Source of the DNA: Paraburkholderia sp. BL10I2N1
GTDB lineage: Bacteria; Pseudomonadota; Gammaproteobacteria; Burkholderiales; Burkholderiaceae
Direction: 5' to 3'
Assembly: GCF_004361815.1 (NCBI RefSeq)
Contig: NZ_SNWA01000002.1
Span: 2,728,001-2,792,000 of the forward strand
DNA: 64,000 nt
In this document: piece by piece, positions 26,675 to 35,198 of the stretch
Layout of the letters: each line of letters starts with the position of its first letter
How positions within the stretch are numbered: the first letter of the stretch is position 1
Notes under the pieces: model-generated
Seen by the model: only the letters and a program-made list of their open reading frames with translations
The model's database searches: none
What the model was told of the DNA's origin: nothing
Position numbers and translations under genes: made by a program

Positions 26675-27514
26675 ATGCACAACGAACTCGACCTCGACCG
26701 CTATTTCGCGCGCATCGGCTATCGAGGCCCGTGTACCCCGACGCTCGACCTGCTGCGCGAACTGCAGCGGCTGCACGCGCAGACCATCCCGTTCGAGAAT
26801 CTCGACCCGCTGACTGGCCGCCGCGTATCGCTCGACCTGGCCGCCGTGGTGGACAAGCTGGTGGAGCGGCGGCGCGGCGGCTACTGCTTCGAACAAAACA
26901 CGTTGCTGGCGCACGTGCTGATGCAGCTTGATTTCCGTGTGACGCCGCTGATCGCGCGTGTGTTGTGGGGACGCGCGCCCGACGCGGTCACGCCGAAGAC
27001 GCACATGCTGCTGCGGGTCGATTTCGACGACGGGCCCTGGATGGCCGACGTCGGTTTCGGCGCGGTAACCTTGACGTCGCCGCTGCGCATCGTCCCCGGC
27101 GAACCCCAGCAGACGACGCTCGAGCCGTTTCGCCTCGCCGATGCATCGCATGGCGCTTTCGATCTCGAGATTCAAACCGGCGATACGTGGACGAAGGTGT
27201 ATCGCTTCGACCTGTGCCGCGCGGAGTGGATCGATTACGAGGTGAGCAACTGGTTTACGTCGACGCATCCCGCGTCGTTCTTTACCACCGACCTGGTCGT
27301 GACGCGCGTCGGGCGGGATGGTCGTACCATCCTGTTCGATGATCGCCTGACCCTACGTTCGAAAGACGGCGGCGTAAGGGAGCGCAGGATCGCCGACGCG
27401 CACGAACTGGCAATCCTGTTGCGCGATGACTTCGGAATCGAGGTGGGCAATATCGATATCGCAGGCGTCTTCGCGCGCGTCAAGGGGCGCGTGCCGGACT
27501 TTGTGAAGCGATGA
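26675..27514 (+). CDS. nat: Arylamine N-acetyltransferase
   Basis: This is a 279-residue NAT family enzyme, transferring acetyl from acetyl-CoA to arylamines or hydrazines. The catalytic triad is visible: Cys in RRGGYCFEQNTLL, His in PKTHMLLRV and Asp in PWMADVGFG. The N-terminal RYFARIGYRGPCTPTLDLLR is also typical. The ATG 26675 follows CAGGAG; the upstream GTG at 26648 lacks a ribosome site. The stop overlaps the next start (ATGA), so the two are co-translated. Confidence 0.92.
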   Translation: MHNELDLDRYFARIGYRGPCTPTLDLLRELQRLHAQTIPFENLDPLTGRRVSLDLAAVVDKLVERRRGGYCFEQNTLLAHVLMQLDFRVTPLIARVLWGRAPDAVTPKTHMLLRVDFDDGPWMADVGFGAVTLTSPLRIVPGEPQQTTLEPFRLADASHGAFDLEIQTGDTWTKVYRFDLCRAEWIDYEVSNWFTSTHPASFFTTDLVVTRVGRDGRTILFDDRLTLRSKDGGVRERRIADAHELAILLRDDFGIEVGNIDIAGVFARVKGRVPDFVKR

Positions 27515-28188
27515 TCGCGCGCCTCGTTATCCAGACGGTCCTGTGGCTCGCGGGAATCGGCGCTTTGCTGTTCGGCGCGGCGGGCACGGTGGCGTGGCCT
27601 GCCGGCTGGTGGTATCTGCTCGAAATGGGTGCGCTTGGAATCTGGATGGGCCTGCGCCTTGCGAAGGACGATCCGGCCTTGCTCGAGGAGCGCCTCAAGC
27701 CTTTTATACAGCGGGAGCAGGGTCTCTGGGACAAGGTGTTCATGGCGCTGGTCGCGATCGTCTGGTGTGCGTGGCTCGTATTGATGGCGCTCGATGCGGC
27801 GCGTTTCCGGTGGTCGTCGGTGCCACTCTGGCTGAACGTGGCCGGCGCGCTAGCGATATTCCTGTGTATCTGGATGACGGGGTTCGTGTTTCGCGCCAAC
27901 AGCTTCGCCGCCCCAGTCGTGAAAATTCAGAGCGAGCGCGGGCATAAGGTTGCCGATACCGGGCCGTACGCGTGGGTGCGCCATCCGATGTATTCGGCCG
28001 CCATTCTTTTCTTTATCGGTTTGCCCTTGCTGCTTGGCTCATGGTGGGGCCTCGCCTGCGCGCCGCTGCTGGTCGCGGGACTCGGCGCCCGGGCCGTGAT
28101 GGAAGAGCGCATGCTCATCGCGCAACTGCCTGGCTACGCCGATTACGCCGCGCGAGTGCGGTATCGGCTGGTGCCGGGGATCTGGTAG
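27511..28188 (+). CDS. Isoprenylcysteine carboxyl methyltransferase-like membrane protein
   Basis: This is a 225-residue inner-membrane protein with about five hydrophobic segments. It has the ICMT/PEMT SAM-binding motif YAWVRHPMYSAAILFFIGL, followed by LVAGLGARAVMEERML, as in bacterial ICMT-family methyltransferases. The natural substrate is unknown in bacteria. It overlaps the NAT gene by four bases, suggesting coupled expression. Confidence 0.82.
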   Translation: MIARLVIQTVLWLAGIGALLFGAAGTVAWPAGWWYLLEMGALGIWMGLRLAKDDPALLEERLKPFIQREQGLWDKVFMALVAIVWCAWLVLMALDAARFRWSSVPLWLNVAGALAIFLCIWMTGFVFRANSFAAPVVKIQSERGHKVADTGPYAWVRHPMYSAAILFFIGLPLLLGSWWGLACAPLLVAGLGARAVMEERMLIAQLPGYADYAARVRYRLVPGIW

Positions 28189-28248
28189 GCCGCCCATTCC
28201 TCATCAGCCGCTCCCCATCCGGAGCCTCTCCCATCTTTTGCACCAACC

Positions 28249-28258
28249 TGTCTAGACA
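28249..28258 (+). promoter_or_regulatory. HutC-type operator candidate (distal)
   Basis: TGTCTAGACA is a perfect 10-bp palindrome within CCTGTCTAGACAAA, about 226 bp before the binding-protein gene. It matches the TTGTATAGACAA-type target of HutC regulators and resembles the proximal site at 28408. A HutC-like regulator gene lies at 33521 in the same cluster. Confidence 0.55.
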
Positions 28259-28407
28259 AAACGCCCCAATCCGGCGCGAATCTGCACAACTTTGCAACCT
28301 TCGCCAGCGCTTGAAACGTCTTCGAAAGCCTTGACCATAGGGCTTTCCCCAAGATCGGCAGGTTTTATCGCAAAATTTCTTGCGGTGGCGTTTTGACTCG
28401 TGCAGAC

Positions 28408-28419
28408 TTGTCTATACAA
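28408..28419 (+). promoter_or_regulatory. HutC-type operator candidate (proximal)
   Basis: TTGTCTATACAA is a near-perfect palindrome 65 bp before the binding-protein gene, in promoter position. Together with the distal site 159 bp upstream it suggests cooperative or looping repression by the HutC-like regulator encoded downstream. Confidence 0.65.
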
Positions 28420-28483
28420 ATTCAACGGGCGGCGGAGCGCCTGACCGGTTGGATGGTGTTCCCTCGACAAAAGGAGATTCGAC

Positions 28484-29344
28484 GTGAAGGTCAAGCGCAC
28501 TACGTTGGCAAAGGCTTTGATGGGCGCCGTCCTCGGCGCAGCGGCAGTACTCGCGGCACCGGTGCAGGCGAAGGAATGGAAAACGGTCACGATCGCCCTC
28601 GAAGGCGGCTACGCACCGTGGAATCTGACATTGCCTGGCGGCAAGCTGGGCGGCTTCGAGCCGGAGCTTGTCGCCAATCTCTGCGCACGCATCAATATCC
28701 AGTGCAACCTCGTGGCGCAAGATTGGGACGGCATGATCCCGGGCCTCCAGGCCGGCAAGTTCGACGTGCTGATGGACGCCATCTCGATCACGCCGGAACG
28801 CGAAAAGATCATCGCGTTCTCGAAGCCGTACGCAGCGACGCCGGCCACCTTCGCCGTGACCGACACGAAGGTCCTGCCGAAGGCCTCGCCGACGGCGCAA
28901 CCCGTCAAACTGACCGGCGACCCGAAAACGGACCAGCCGACCGTCGACGCACTGCGCAAGCAACTGAAGGGTAAGACGATCGGCATCCAGTCGGGCACCG
29001 TCTACACTAAGTTCATCAACGACGGCTTCAAGGACATCGCGACCATCCGCGTCTACAAGACGTCGCCGGAACGCGATCTGGACCTGGTTGCGGGCCGCAT
29101 CGATGCTTCCTTCGACGACGTGACCTACTACGCCGCGAACATGGACAAGAAAGAAAACGCGTCGATCGTACTGGCTGGACCGAAGATTGGCGGCCCGATC
29201 TGGGGCCCGGGCGAAGGCCTCGCATTCCGCAAGCAGGACTCGGACCTGAAGACGAAGTTCGACGCGGCGATCACGGCTGCACAGGCCGACGGCACGATCA
29301 AGAAGCTGTCCGACAAGTGGTTCAAGACCGACGTCACGCCCTGA
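28484..29344 (+). CDS. Polar amino-acid-type ABC transporter binding protein
   Basis: This is a 286-residue SBP_bac_3 protein starting at GTG after AAGGAG. The signal peptide ends near LAAPVQAKEW. The mature protein begins ITIALEGGYAPWN-like VTIALEGGYAPWNLTLPGG and has the family motifs LGGFEPELVANLCARI, QDWDGMIPGLQAGKFDVLMD and SITPEREKIIAFSKPY. HisJ/ArgT relatives bind cationic amino acids. Its genetic partner is the HAL-like lyase, so an imidazole compound such as ergothioneine, hercynine or histidine is a reasonable substrate (inference). Confidence 0.87.
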   Translation: MKVKRTTLAKALMGAVLGAAAVLAAPVQAKEWKTVTIALEGGYAPWNLTLPGGKLGGFEPELVANLCARINIQCNLVAQDWDGMIPGLQAGKFDVLMDAISITPEREKIIAFSKPYAATPATFAVTDTKVLPKASPTAQPVKLTGDPKTDQPTVDALRKQLKGKTIGIQSGTVYTKFINDGFKDIATIRVYKTSPERDLDLVAGRIDASFDDVTYYAANMDKKENASIVLAGPKIGGPIWGPGEGLAFRKQDSDLKTKFDAAITAAQADGTIKKLSDKWFKTDVTP

Positions 29345-29362
29345 TACGGGTCACGGCGAAGC

Positions 29363-29399
29363 CGCGATGCGGCCCATACACGATATATGCCGCATCGCG
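29363..29399 (+). other. First of two strong stem-loops between binding-protein and permease genes
   Basis: The arm CGCGATGCGGC at 29363-29373 pairs perfectly with 29389-29399 (11 bp) across a 15-nt AT-rich loop. No T-run follows. Such structures commonly protect the upstream mRNA from 3' exonucleases. Confidence 0.75.
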
Positions 29400-29448
29400 T
29401 AGCACCGCAGCAACAGGCAGTACGTAACATCATGCAGCAAGGTTGTAG

Positions 29449-29478
29449 CGATTCGCGCGGCGTCCGCCGCGCGAATCG
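29449..29478 (+). other. Second strong stem-loop upstream of the permease gene
   Basis: The arm CGATTCGCGCGGCG at 29449-29462 pairs perfectly with 29465-29478 (up to 14 bp), ending 35 bp before the permease start. With the first stem-loop it should reduce or delimit transcript downstream of the binding-protein gene. Confidence 0.75.
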
Positions 29479-29513
29479 TCGAATCATCGATCGTACTGGT
29501 TGAGGAGTAGCGA

Positions 29514-30236
29514 ATGGCTCTGATCGAGATGCTCGGCTTCGGGCCGGAAGGCTGGGGTGGCGTGTTGTTGCTCGCGGCGTTGATGACCGTCGCGCTGACG
29601 CTCGCGGCACTCGCGGTCGGTGCGGTATTCGGTGCGCTGGTTGCGGCGGCCAAGCTGTCGCGCTATCGCAGCTTGCGCGTCATCGGCGATTTCTACACGA
29701 CGGTGTTTCGCGGCGTCCCCGAACTCCTCGTGATCTATCTGTTCTACTTTGGCGGTTCGACGCTGGTGACCACGGTCGGCCAGTGGTTCGGCGCCGAAGG
29801 CTTCGTCGGCGTGCCGCCGTTCGTGATCGGCGCGCTGGCGGTCGGGATGATTTCCGGTGCGTATCAGGCCGAGGTCTATCGCGCCGCTGTGCTGGCGGTG
29901 TCGAAAGGCGAACTCGAAGCGGCTCGCGCAACCGGCATGCACACGCTGCTGGTCGCGCGCCGTATCCTGATTCCGCAGGTGCTGCGCTTTGCGCTGCCGG
30001 GCATCGGCAATGTGTGGCAGCTAAGCCTCAAGGACTCGGCGCTGATCTCGGTGACAGGCCTCGCAGAATTGCTGCGCACGAGCCAGATCGCCGCAGGTTC
30101 CACCCATCAATACTTCACGTTCTTCGTCGTGGGCGGCGCGATCTATCTGGTGATGACGGGCATCTCCAACCGGGTCTTCAACCACGCGGAAGCGCGCGTC
30201 GGACGATCCTTCAAGCGCAATTTCGCGCGCAACTGA
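29514..30236 (+). CDS. Polar amino-acid ABC transporter permease, HisQ-like
   Basis: This is a 240-residue permease of the His/Glu/Gln/Arg family with five membrane segments. Family motifs are the N-terminal TVFRGVPELLVIYLFYFGG and the coupling loop GELEAARATGMHTLLVARRI. It starts after GAGGAG and is followed 16 bp later by the second permease gene. It forms the heterodimeric channel with that partner. Confidence 0.88.
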   Translation: MALIEMLGFGPEGWGGVLLLAALMTVALTLAALAVGAVFGALVAAAKLSRYRSLRVIGDFYTTVFRGVPELLVIYLFYFGGSTLVTTVGQWFGAEGFVGVPPFVIGALAVGMISGAYQAEVYRAAVLAVSKGELEAARATGMHTLLVARRILIPQVLRFALPGIGNVWQLSLKDSALISVTGLAELLRTSQIAAGSTHQYFTFFVVGGAIYLVMTGISNRVFNHAEARVGRSFKRNFARN

Positions 30237-30252
30237 CGAGGGAGCCGCCATC

Positions 30253-31006
30253 ATGCATTTCGATTTCGATTTCCTCCTCGACACGCTGCGGCAACTGTTC
30301 GGCGCCGTGCCGACCACGCTGGGCCTGTTCTTCACTTCGCTGGTGCTGGGCGGTCTGCTATCGCTCGTGATCGTCACGATGCGCGTGTCGCCGCACTGGT
30401 TGCCGAACCGCTTCGCCCGCGGCTACATCCTCGTATTTCGGGGCTCGCCGCTGTTGATCCAGATGTTCCTCGTCTACTACGGGATGGGGGCAGTTCGGCA
30501 TCATCCGCGAGAGTTTCATGTGGCCGGTGCTGCGCGATCCGTATACCTGCGCGGTGCTGTCGCTCGCGCTGTGTACCGCTGGGTATACGGCCGAGATCAT
30601 TCGCGGCGGACTGATGGCCGTGCCGGTTGGCCAGATCGAAGCGGGCTATTCGATCGGTCTGTCGGGATTTGCGCTTCTGCGCCGGGTGATCGGCCCGATC
30701 GCGCTGCGCCAGTGTCTGCCCGCCTATTCGACTGAGGCCGTGCTGCTCGTGAAGTCCACCGCGCTCGCGAGTCTCGTCACCGTGTGGGAAGTGACGGGCG
30801 TCGCGCAGCAGATCATCCAGCAGACCTATCGCACGACCGAAGTGTTTATCTGCGCAGCCCTCATCTATCTGTTCCTGAATTTCGTCATCGTGCGTCTGCT
30901 GGGTCTGCTCGAGCGCCGCCTGTCGCGTCATCTGCGCGATGCGCCCGCAGCAGCCGTGGCCCGCCCGGTTTCCGCCACCACCGAAGCACGTCGTGCCGCA
31001 CCCTGA
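30253..31006 (+). pseudogene. Polar amino-acid ABC transporter permease, HisM-like, with one-base frameshift
   Basis: The first part (to YYGMG) has VFRGSPLLIQMFLVYYG. The second part, in another frame, has SFMWPVLRDPYTCAVLSLAL and VGQIEAGYSIGLSGFALLRR. The junction is a run of five G at about 30486-30490. With four G the text reads YYGMGQFGIIRESFMWPVL, the expected HisM sequence, and the whole gene encodes 250 residues. All other genes of the operon are intact, which makes a sequencing error or recent lesion more likely than an old pseudogene. Confidence 0.83.
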
Positions 31007-31030
31007 ACGGCAGTCATTCTGGAGAATCAC

Positions 31031-31822
31031 ATGAACGCTAAGGCACCCGTTGCATTGTCGGTCAAGAACATTCACAAGTCGTTCGGCGAACACCACGTCC
31101 TCAAGGGCATCTCGCTCGATGCGCACGAAGGCGACGTGATCTCGATCCTCGGCGCGAGCGGCTCGGGCAAGAGCACGTTCCTGCGCTGCCTGAACCTGCT
31201 GGAGACGCCTGACGATGGCTCGGTCTCGCTCGCCGGCGAGGAACTGCAGATGAAGCGTCGCGGTGACGGCAAGCTGCACCCGCGCGATAAAAGCCAGGTG
31301 GACCGCTTCCGTTCGCAGCTCGGCATGGTGTTCCAGAACTTCAACCTCTGGTCGCATATGACGGTGCTCGAAAACCTGATCGAAGGTCCGATGCGCGTGC
31401 TGAAGCGGTCCCGCGCCGAGTCGATTGAAGAAGCCGAAGCGCTGCTCGCGAAGGTCGGCCTCGCGGAGAAACGCGGACACTATCCGGCGCACCTGTCGGG
31501 CGGTCAGCAGCAGCGCGTCGCGATTGCGCGCGCGCTGGCGATGCATCCGAAAGTCATGCTGTTCGATGAGCCGACTTCCGCGCTCGATCCGGAACTGGTC
31601 GGCGAAGTGCTGCGCGTCATGCGCTCGCTCGCTGAAGAGGGCCGCACGATGCTGGTGGTGACGCACGAAATGGGCTTCGCGCGCCATGTGTCGAATCGGG
31701 TGATGTTCCTGCATCAAGGGGAAGTCGAAGCCGACGGCACACCGGATGAGGTCTTCGGCGAACTTAAATCCGACCGTTTCAGGCAGTTCGTGTCGAGCCA
31801 CCATTCCCGCACTACAAACTGA
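31031..31822 (+). CDS. Polar amino-acid ABC transporter ATP-binding protein, HisP-like
   Basis: This is a 263-residue ATPase with Walker [18 protein letters not shown], signature [17 protein letters not shown], Walker [16 protein letters not shown] and switch [11 protein letters not shown]. The Q-loop reads [14 protein letters not shown], typical of the HisP/GlnQ group. It is eight bases upstream of the lyase gene, so transporter and lyase are probably one transcript. Confidence 0.9.
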   Translation: MNAKAPVALSVKNIHKSFGEHHVLKGISLDAHEGDVISILGASGSGKSTFLRCLNLLETPDDGSVSLAGEELQMKRRGDGKLHPRDKSQVDRFRSQLGMVFQNFNLWSHMTVLENLIEGPMRVLKRSRAESIEEAEALLAKVGLAEKRGHYPAHLSGGQQQRVAIARALAMHPKVMLFDEPTSALDPELVGEVLRVMRSLAEEGRTMLVVTHEMGFARHVSNRVMFLHQGEVEADGTPDEVFGELKSDRFRQFVSSHHSRTTN

Positions 31823-31830
31823 GCATCATC

Positions 31831-33456
31831 ATGGCTGTGATCCGTTCCGATTATCCCCTCGACTGGCGTCAGGTCGCCGCAATTGCCGCGGGCGAACCGC
31901 TCGAACTCTCGGCCGACGCGCGCTCGCGCATTGCGGCGGCGCGCGTGCTCGTCGAACAGATCGTCGAGCGCGGTATTCGCGCCTATGGCGTGAATACCGG
32001 CGTCGGCGCGCTGTGCGATGTGATGGTGTCGCCGTCCGAGCAGCGCTCGCTGTCGCGCAATATCCTGATGAGCCACGCGGTGGGCGTCGGCGCGCCGCTC
32101 GGCGTCGCGGAGACGCGGGCCATCATCGCCGCAGCGGTCAACAACTTCGCGCACGGCCATTCGGGTATCCGGCTGGAGATCGCCGAGCGGCTGGTGGCAT
32201 TGCTCGATGCGGATTGCCTGCCGGAAGTGCCGGCGTTCGGCTCCGTCGGTTACCTGAGCCATATGGCGCACATTGCGCTGGTGTGTATCGGCGAAGGCCA
32301 TGCGCGGCACCGCGGCGAACGCATCACCGGCCGCGAAGCGTTGCGCCGGCTCGGCCTCGAGCCGCTGGTGCTCGAAGCGAAAGAGGGCTTGAGCCTGGTC
32401 AACGGCACGCCGTGCGTCACCGGCCTCGCCGCGCTGGCGCTCGCTCGCGCCGAACGCCTGCTCGACTGGACCGACGCGGTCGCGGCGATGAGCTTCGAAA
32501 ACCTGCGCGGGCAGCTCGCCGCGTTCGATGCCGATTCGCTTTCGCTGCGCGTGTCGCCGGGTCTGAATGTAGTGGGCGAACGGATGCGCAACGCGCTTGC
32601 CGACAGCGGCATGCTCGCGTCGGTAGTCGGCCAGCGCACGCAGGATCCGCTGAGCATGCGAACCATTCCGCACGTCCACGGCGCGGCGCGCGATGTGCTC
32701 TCGGCAACCGCCGATGTGGTCAACCGCGAACTCGCTTCGATCACCGACAACCCCATCGTCGCCGGCACGCCGGACGCACCGCGCGTGTATTCGCAGGCGC
32801 ACGCGGTAGGCGCATCGATTGCGCTCGCGATGGACGGCCTCGCGACCGCGATCGCGCAGGTTGCGGCCATGGCCGAGCGGCGTCTGGACCGGCTCGTGAA
32901 TCCGCTCGTCAGCGGCTTGCCGGCGTTCCTCGCCCAACCGGGCGGCACCTGTTCCGGCTTCATGATCGCGCAGTACACAGCGGCCTCGCTGGTCGCGCAG
33001 AACCGTCGGCTCGCCGCGCCGGCGAGCCTCGACGGCGGCATTACGTCGGCCCTGCAGGAAGATCATCTGTGTCACGCGACACCGGCCGCGCTGAAAGCGC
33101 TGGAGATCGTCGACAACGCGGGCCGGATCGTCGCGATCGAACTGCTTGCGGCGGCGCAGGCCTACGACCTGCAGACCATCGATGCACCGCGCGCACCACT
33201 TATGGATGCGTTGTGGCGGCGCGTGCGCAGCCTCGTGCCGACTTATCGCGACGACCGGCCGCTTGCCGACGACATGGCCGCCGCCTTCCGCCTGATCGCT
33301 GACGCGGCGCCGCCGTTGTTGCCCAATCCCGGCAAACCTGTGTCGCCGCCGGCCGGCAATCATGCATTCGATACCGCGAACAAGGCGACGCTGGCCGCGG
33401 ACGACGCCACGAGCATCGCAGCGAACGATCCACATTCGGTGGCCAGCATTGGTTGA
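31831..33456 (+). CDS. Histidine ammonia-lyase homologue lacking the MIO triad; candidate ergothionase
   Basis: This is a 541-residue protein of the HAL/PAL fold. Conserved HAL residues are present: Tyr52 (AYGVNTGVG), His82 (SHAVG), Asn191 (LVNGTP), Arg277 (QDPLSMR) and Glu410 (LQEDH). The Ala-Ser-Gly that becomes the MIO cofactor is replaced: GSVG is followed by Tyr141-Leu142-Ser143, and the usual catalytic Tyr280 is Leu274. Ordinary histidine deamination is therefore unlikely. Ergothionases, known from Burkholderia and Treponema, are HAL relatives that release trimethylamine without MIO, and fit this pattern. No hutU, hutI or hutF accompanies it. About 35 extra C-terminal residues are low complexity. 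Confidence 0.8.
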   Translation: MAVIRSDYPLDWRQVAAIAAGEPLELSADARSRIAAARVLVEQIVERGIRAYGVNTGVGALCDVMVSPSEQRSLSRNILMSHAVGVGAPLGVAETRAIIAAAVNNFAHGHSGIRLEIAERLVALLDADCLPEVPAFGSVGYLSHMAHIALVCIGEGHARHRGERITGREALRRLGLEPLVLEAKEGLSLVNGTPCVTGLAALALARAERLLDWTDAVAAMSFENLRGQLAAFDADSLSLRVSPGLNVVGERMRNALADSGMLASVVGQRTQDPLSMRTIPHVHGAARDVLSATADVVNRELASITDNPIVAGTPDAPRVYSQAHAVGASIALAMDGLATAIAQVAAMAERRLDRLVNPLVSGLPAFLAQPGGTCSGFMIAQYTAASLVAQNRRLAAPASLDGGITSALQEDHLCHATPAALKALEIVDNAGRIVAIELLAAAQAYDLQTIDAPRAPLMDALWRRVRSLVPTYRDDRPLADDMAAAFRLIADAAPPLLPNPGKPVSPPAGNHAFDTANKATLAADDATSIAANDPHSVASIG

Positions 33457-33520
33457 TTGAGCCAGCCGCTGGCCGACCGGCCGGCTATCTGGCATATTGC
33501 GTGCAACCCACGAGGTCGAC

Positions 33521-34279
33521 GTGAATTTGAACGGGCAACCACAAACAGGTCAGGATCGGATGGCGGGCAACGGCAGCGCCTCATCGCCAAAAGCGATGCC
33601 CGTTTACGAGCAGATCAAGCGCTACGTCGTGAATCGCATCGCCGAAGGCGTCTGGAAGCCGGGCGGACTGATTCCGTCCGAAGCCGAACTCGTGAAGGAG
33701 TTCGGCGTGGCGCGCATGACGGTGTCGCGCGCGTTGCGTGAGCTGACCACCGAGCGCGTATTGACGCGCGTGCAGGGCTCGGGCACGTATGTCGCGCCGC
33801 GGCACTATGAATCGACTGTACTCGAGATCCGCAATATCGCCGACGAAATCGCGGCCCGCGGCCATCGCCATACCGCCCGCGTGCTGACGCTCGAGCCGGG
33901 CGACGATCCGCTGGCGCTCGATGCGCTTGGCCTGTCCACGGGGCCGGTGTTCCATTCGCGAATCGTGCACGAGGAAGAGGGCGAGCCGATCCAGTACGAA
34001 GACCGCTATGTGAACCCGAAGGTGTTTCCGGCGTATCTGGAGCAGGATTTCACGGTCGAGACACCGAACCACTACATGGTGCGGCTCGCGCCGATCCAGC
34101 GCGCGGAGTTTCGCATCTACGCGCAGAAACCCGATGCGCACGTGCGCAGGCATCTGATGATGGAGATCGGCGAGCCGTGCCTGATGTTGTGGCGCAGGAC
34201 GTGGGTTGGCGTCGACGTGGCGACGTCGGTGCAGTTATGGCATCCGGCCTCGCGCTTTCACCTCGCGGGGAACGTTTGA
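33521..34279 (+). CDS. HutC-like GntR/UTRA transcriptional regulator
   Basis: This is a regulator of about 252 residues. The winged helix spans KRYVVNRIAEGVWKPGGLIP and VARMTVSRALRELTTE, followed by a UTRA ligand domain (GPVFHSRIVHEEEGEPIQYE, EDRYVNPKVFP) characteristic of HutC. GTG 33521 has GAGG at good spacing; ATG 33560 is an alternative. HutC senses urocanate; here thiourocanate or another lyase product is a plausible inducer. It follows the lyase gene and probably acts at the sites 28249 and 28408. It ends two bases from the convergent regulator gene. Confidence 0.85.
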   Translation: MNLNGQPQTGQDRMAGNGSASSPKAMPVYEQIKRYVVNRIAEGVWKPGGLIPSEAELVKEFGVARMTVSRALRELTTERVLTRVQGSGTYVAPRHYESTVLEIRNIADEIAARGHRHTARVLTLEPGDDPLALDALGLSTGPVFHSRIVHEEEGEPIQYEDRYVNPKVFPAYLEQDFTVETPNHYMVRLAPIQRAEFRIYAQKPDAHVRRHLMMEIGEPCLMLWRRTWVGVDVATSVQLWHPASRFHLAGNV

Positions 34280-34281
34280 GG

Positions 34282-35145
34282 TCAGTCCTGACGATGTGAT
34301 GTAACGGGTGCAAACCGGCAGCCGAGCCGGTAACGCGTACCCGGATGCACGAAACGCGCGAACGTGACGGCCACGCCGCTCGTCCACGTTCGCCGCACGA
34401 GCGTCAGGCAAGGCTCTCCCTCCGCGATCTCAAGCAACGCTGCTTCGGCGCGCGTCGGCAAACCCGCATCGACGATATGCTCCACGTCGTGCGCGGGCAC
34501 GTTCGTGAACAGATACTCCGAAGGCCGGATCACCGAAAAGTCCTGCAGGATGAAGTCCGGCGCAACGGCCGGATTCACGTAGCGGTCTTCAAGCTGCACC
34601 GGCAGCCCGTTTTCGCGATGCACGCAGATCACATGAAACACCGACGCGCCCGGCGCGAGTCCCAATGCGTTCGATACGTTCGCGGGCGCGGTTTCCCGCT
34701 GTGTGAGCAGCGTCTCATACGTATATTCATGGCCCCGTGAGCGGATCTCGTCGCCGATGTGGGCAATCATCAGCAGGGTGGACTGCGGCTTCGCCTGCGC
34801 GACGAAGGTGCCGACGCCCGAGATGCGGGTCAACAAACCTTCGTCGGTGAGTTCGCGTAGCGCGCGGTTGACGGTCATGCGCGACACGCCGAGCGCGGCG
34901 ACCAGATCGAGTTCGGACGGAATGCGGTCGCCGGGCCGTCGCGCACCGGATTCGATCGTATTGCGGATGTAGTTCTTCACCTGCTCGTAACGCGCAGCAG
35001 GCGGCGCGGCCACTCTCGCGCTGGACGTGCCGCCCTGCGCGCCGCCGCCACGCGCGGCTGCGCACGTGGTGGCCTGGTTCGCCGCGACGGGCGCCGCGCT
35101 ATCAGGCTTGCCGGCGCGCTTCGGGCGGGTAGGGGATGGGGACAT
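34282..35145 (-). CDS. Second HutC-like GntR/UTRA transcriptional regulator
   Basis: This is a 287-residue regulator with a variable N-terminal 50 residues, then the winged helix (YEQVKNYIRNTIESGARRPG, VSRMTVNRALRELTDEG) and a UTRA domain (GASVFHVICVHRENGLPVQL, EDRYVNPAVAP). It is related to the regulator at 33521 but diverged. It precedes and runs in the same direction as the second ABC importer genes (35199-38356 lie upstream of it), so it may be the last gene of that operon and control it. Confidence 0.85.
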   Translation of the reverse strand: MSPSPTRPKRAGKPDSAAPVAANQATTCAAARGGGAQGGTSSARVAAPPAARYEQVKNYIRNTIESGARRPGDRIPSELDLVAALGVSRMTVNRALRELTDEGLLTRISGVGTFVAQAKPQSTLLMIAHIGDEIRSRGHEYTYETLLTQRETAPANVSNALGLAPGASVFHVICVHRENGLPVQLEDRYVNPAVAPDFILQDFSVIRPSEYLFTNVPAHDVEHIVDAGLPTRAEAALLEIAEGEPCLTLVRRTWTSGVAVTFARFVHPGTRYRLGCRFAPVTSHRQD

Positions 35146-35198
35146 CGAGTGACCTCTTTACACCCGGCCGCGGCGCAAAAAAAGAAGCGCGCCGCGGC

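Noticed and set aside
31831..33456. Straight call of the lyase as histidine ammonia-lyase (hutH)
   Set aside because: The MIO-forming triad and a catalytic Tyr are missing and no hut pathway genes accompany it.
31714..33495. 593-codon open frame antisense to the lyase gene
   Set aside because: Arg/His-rich shadow of a gene with clear family motifs; no ribosome site or conserved features.
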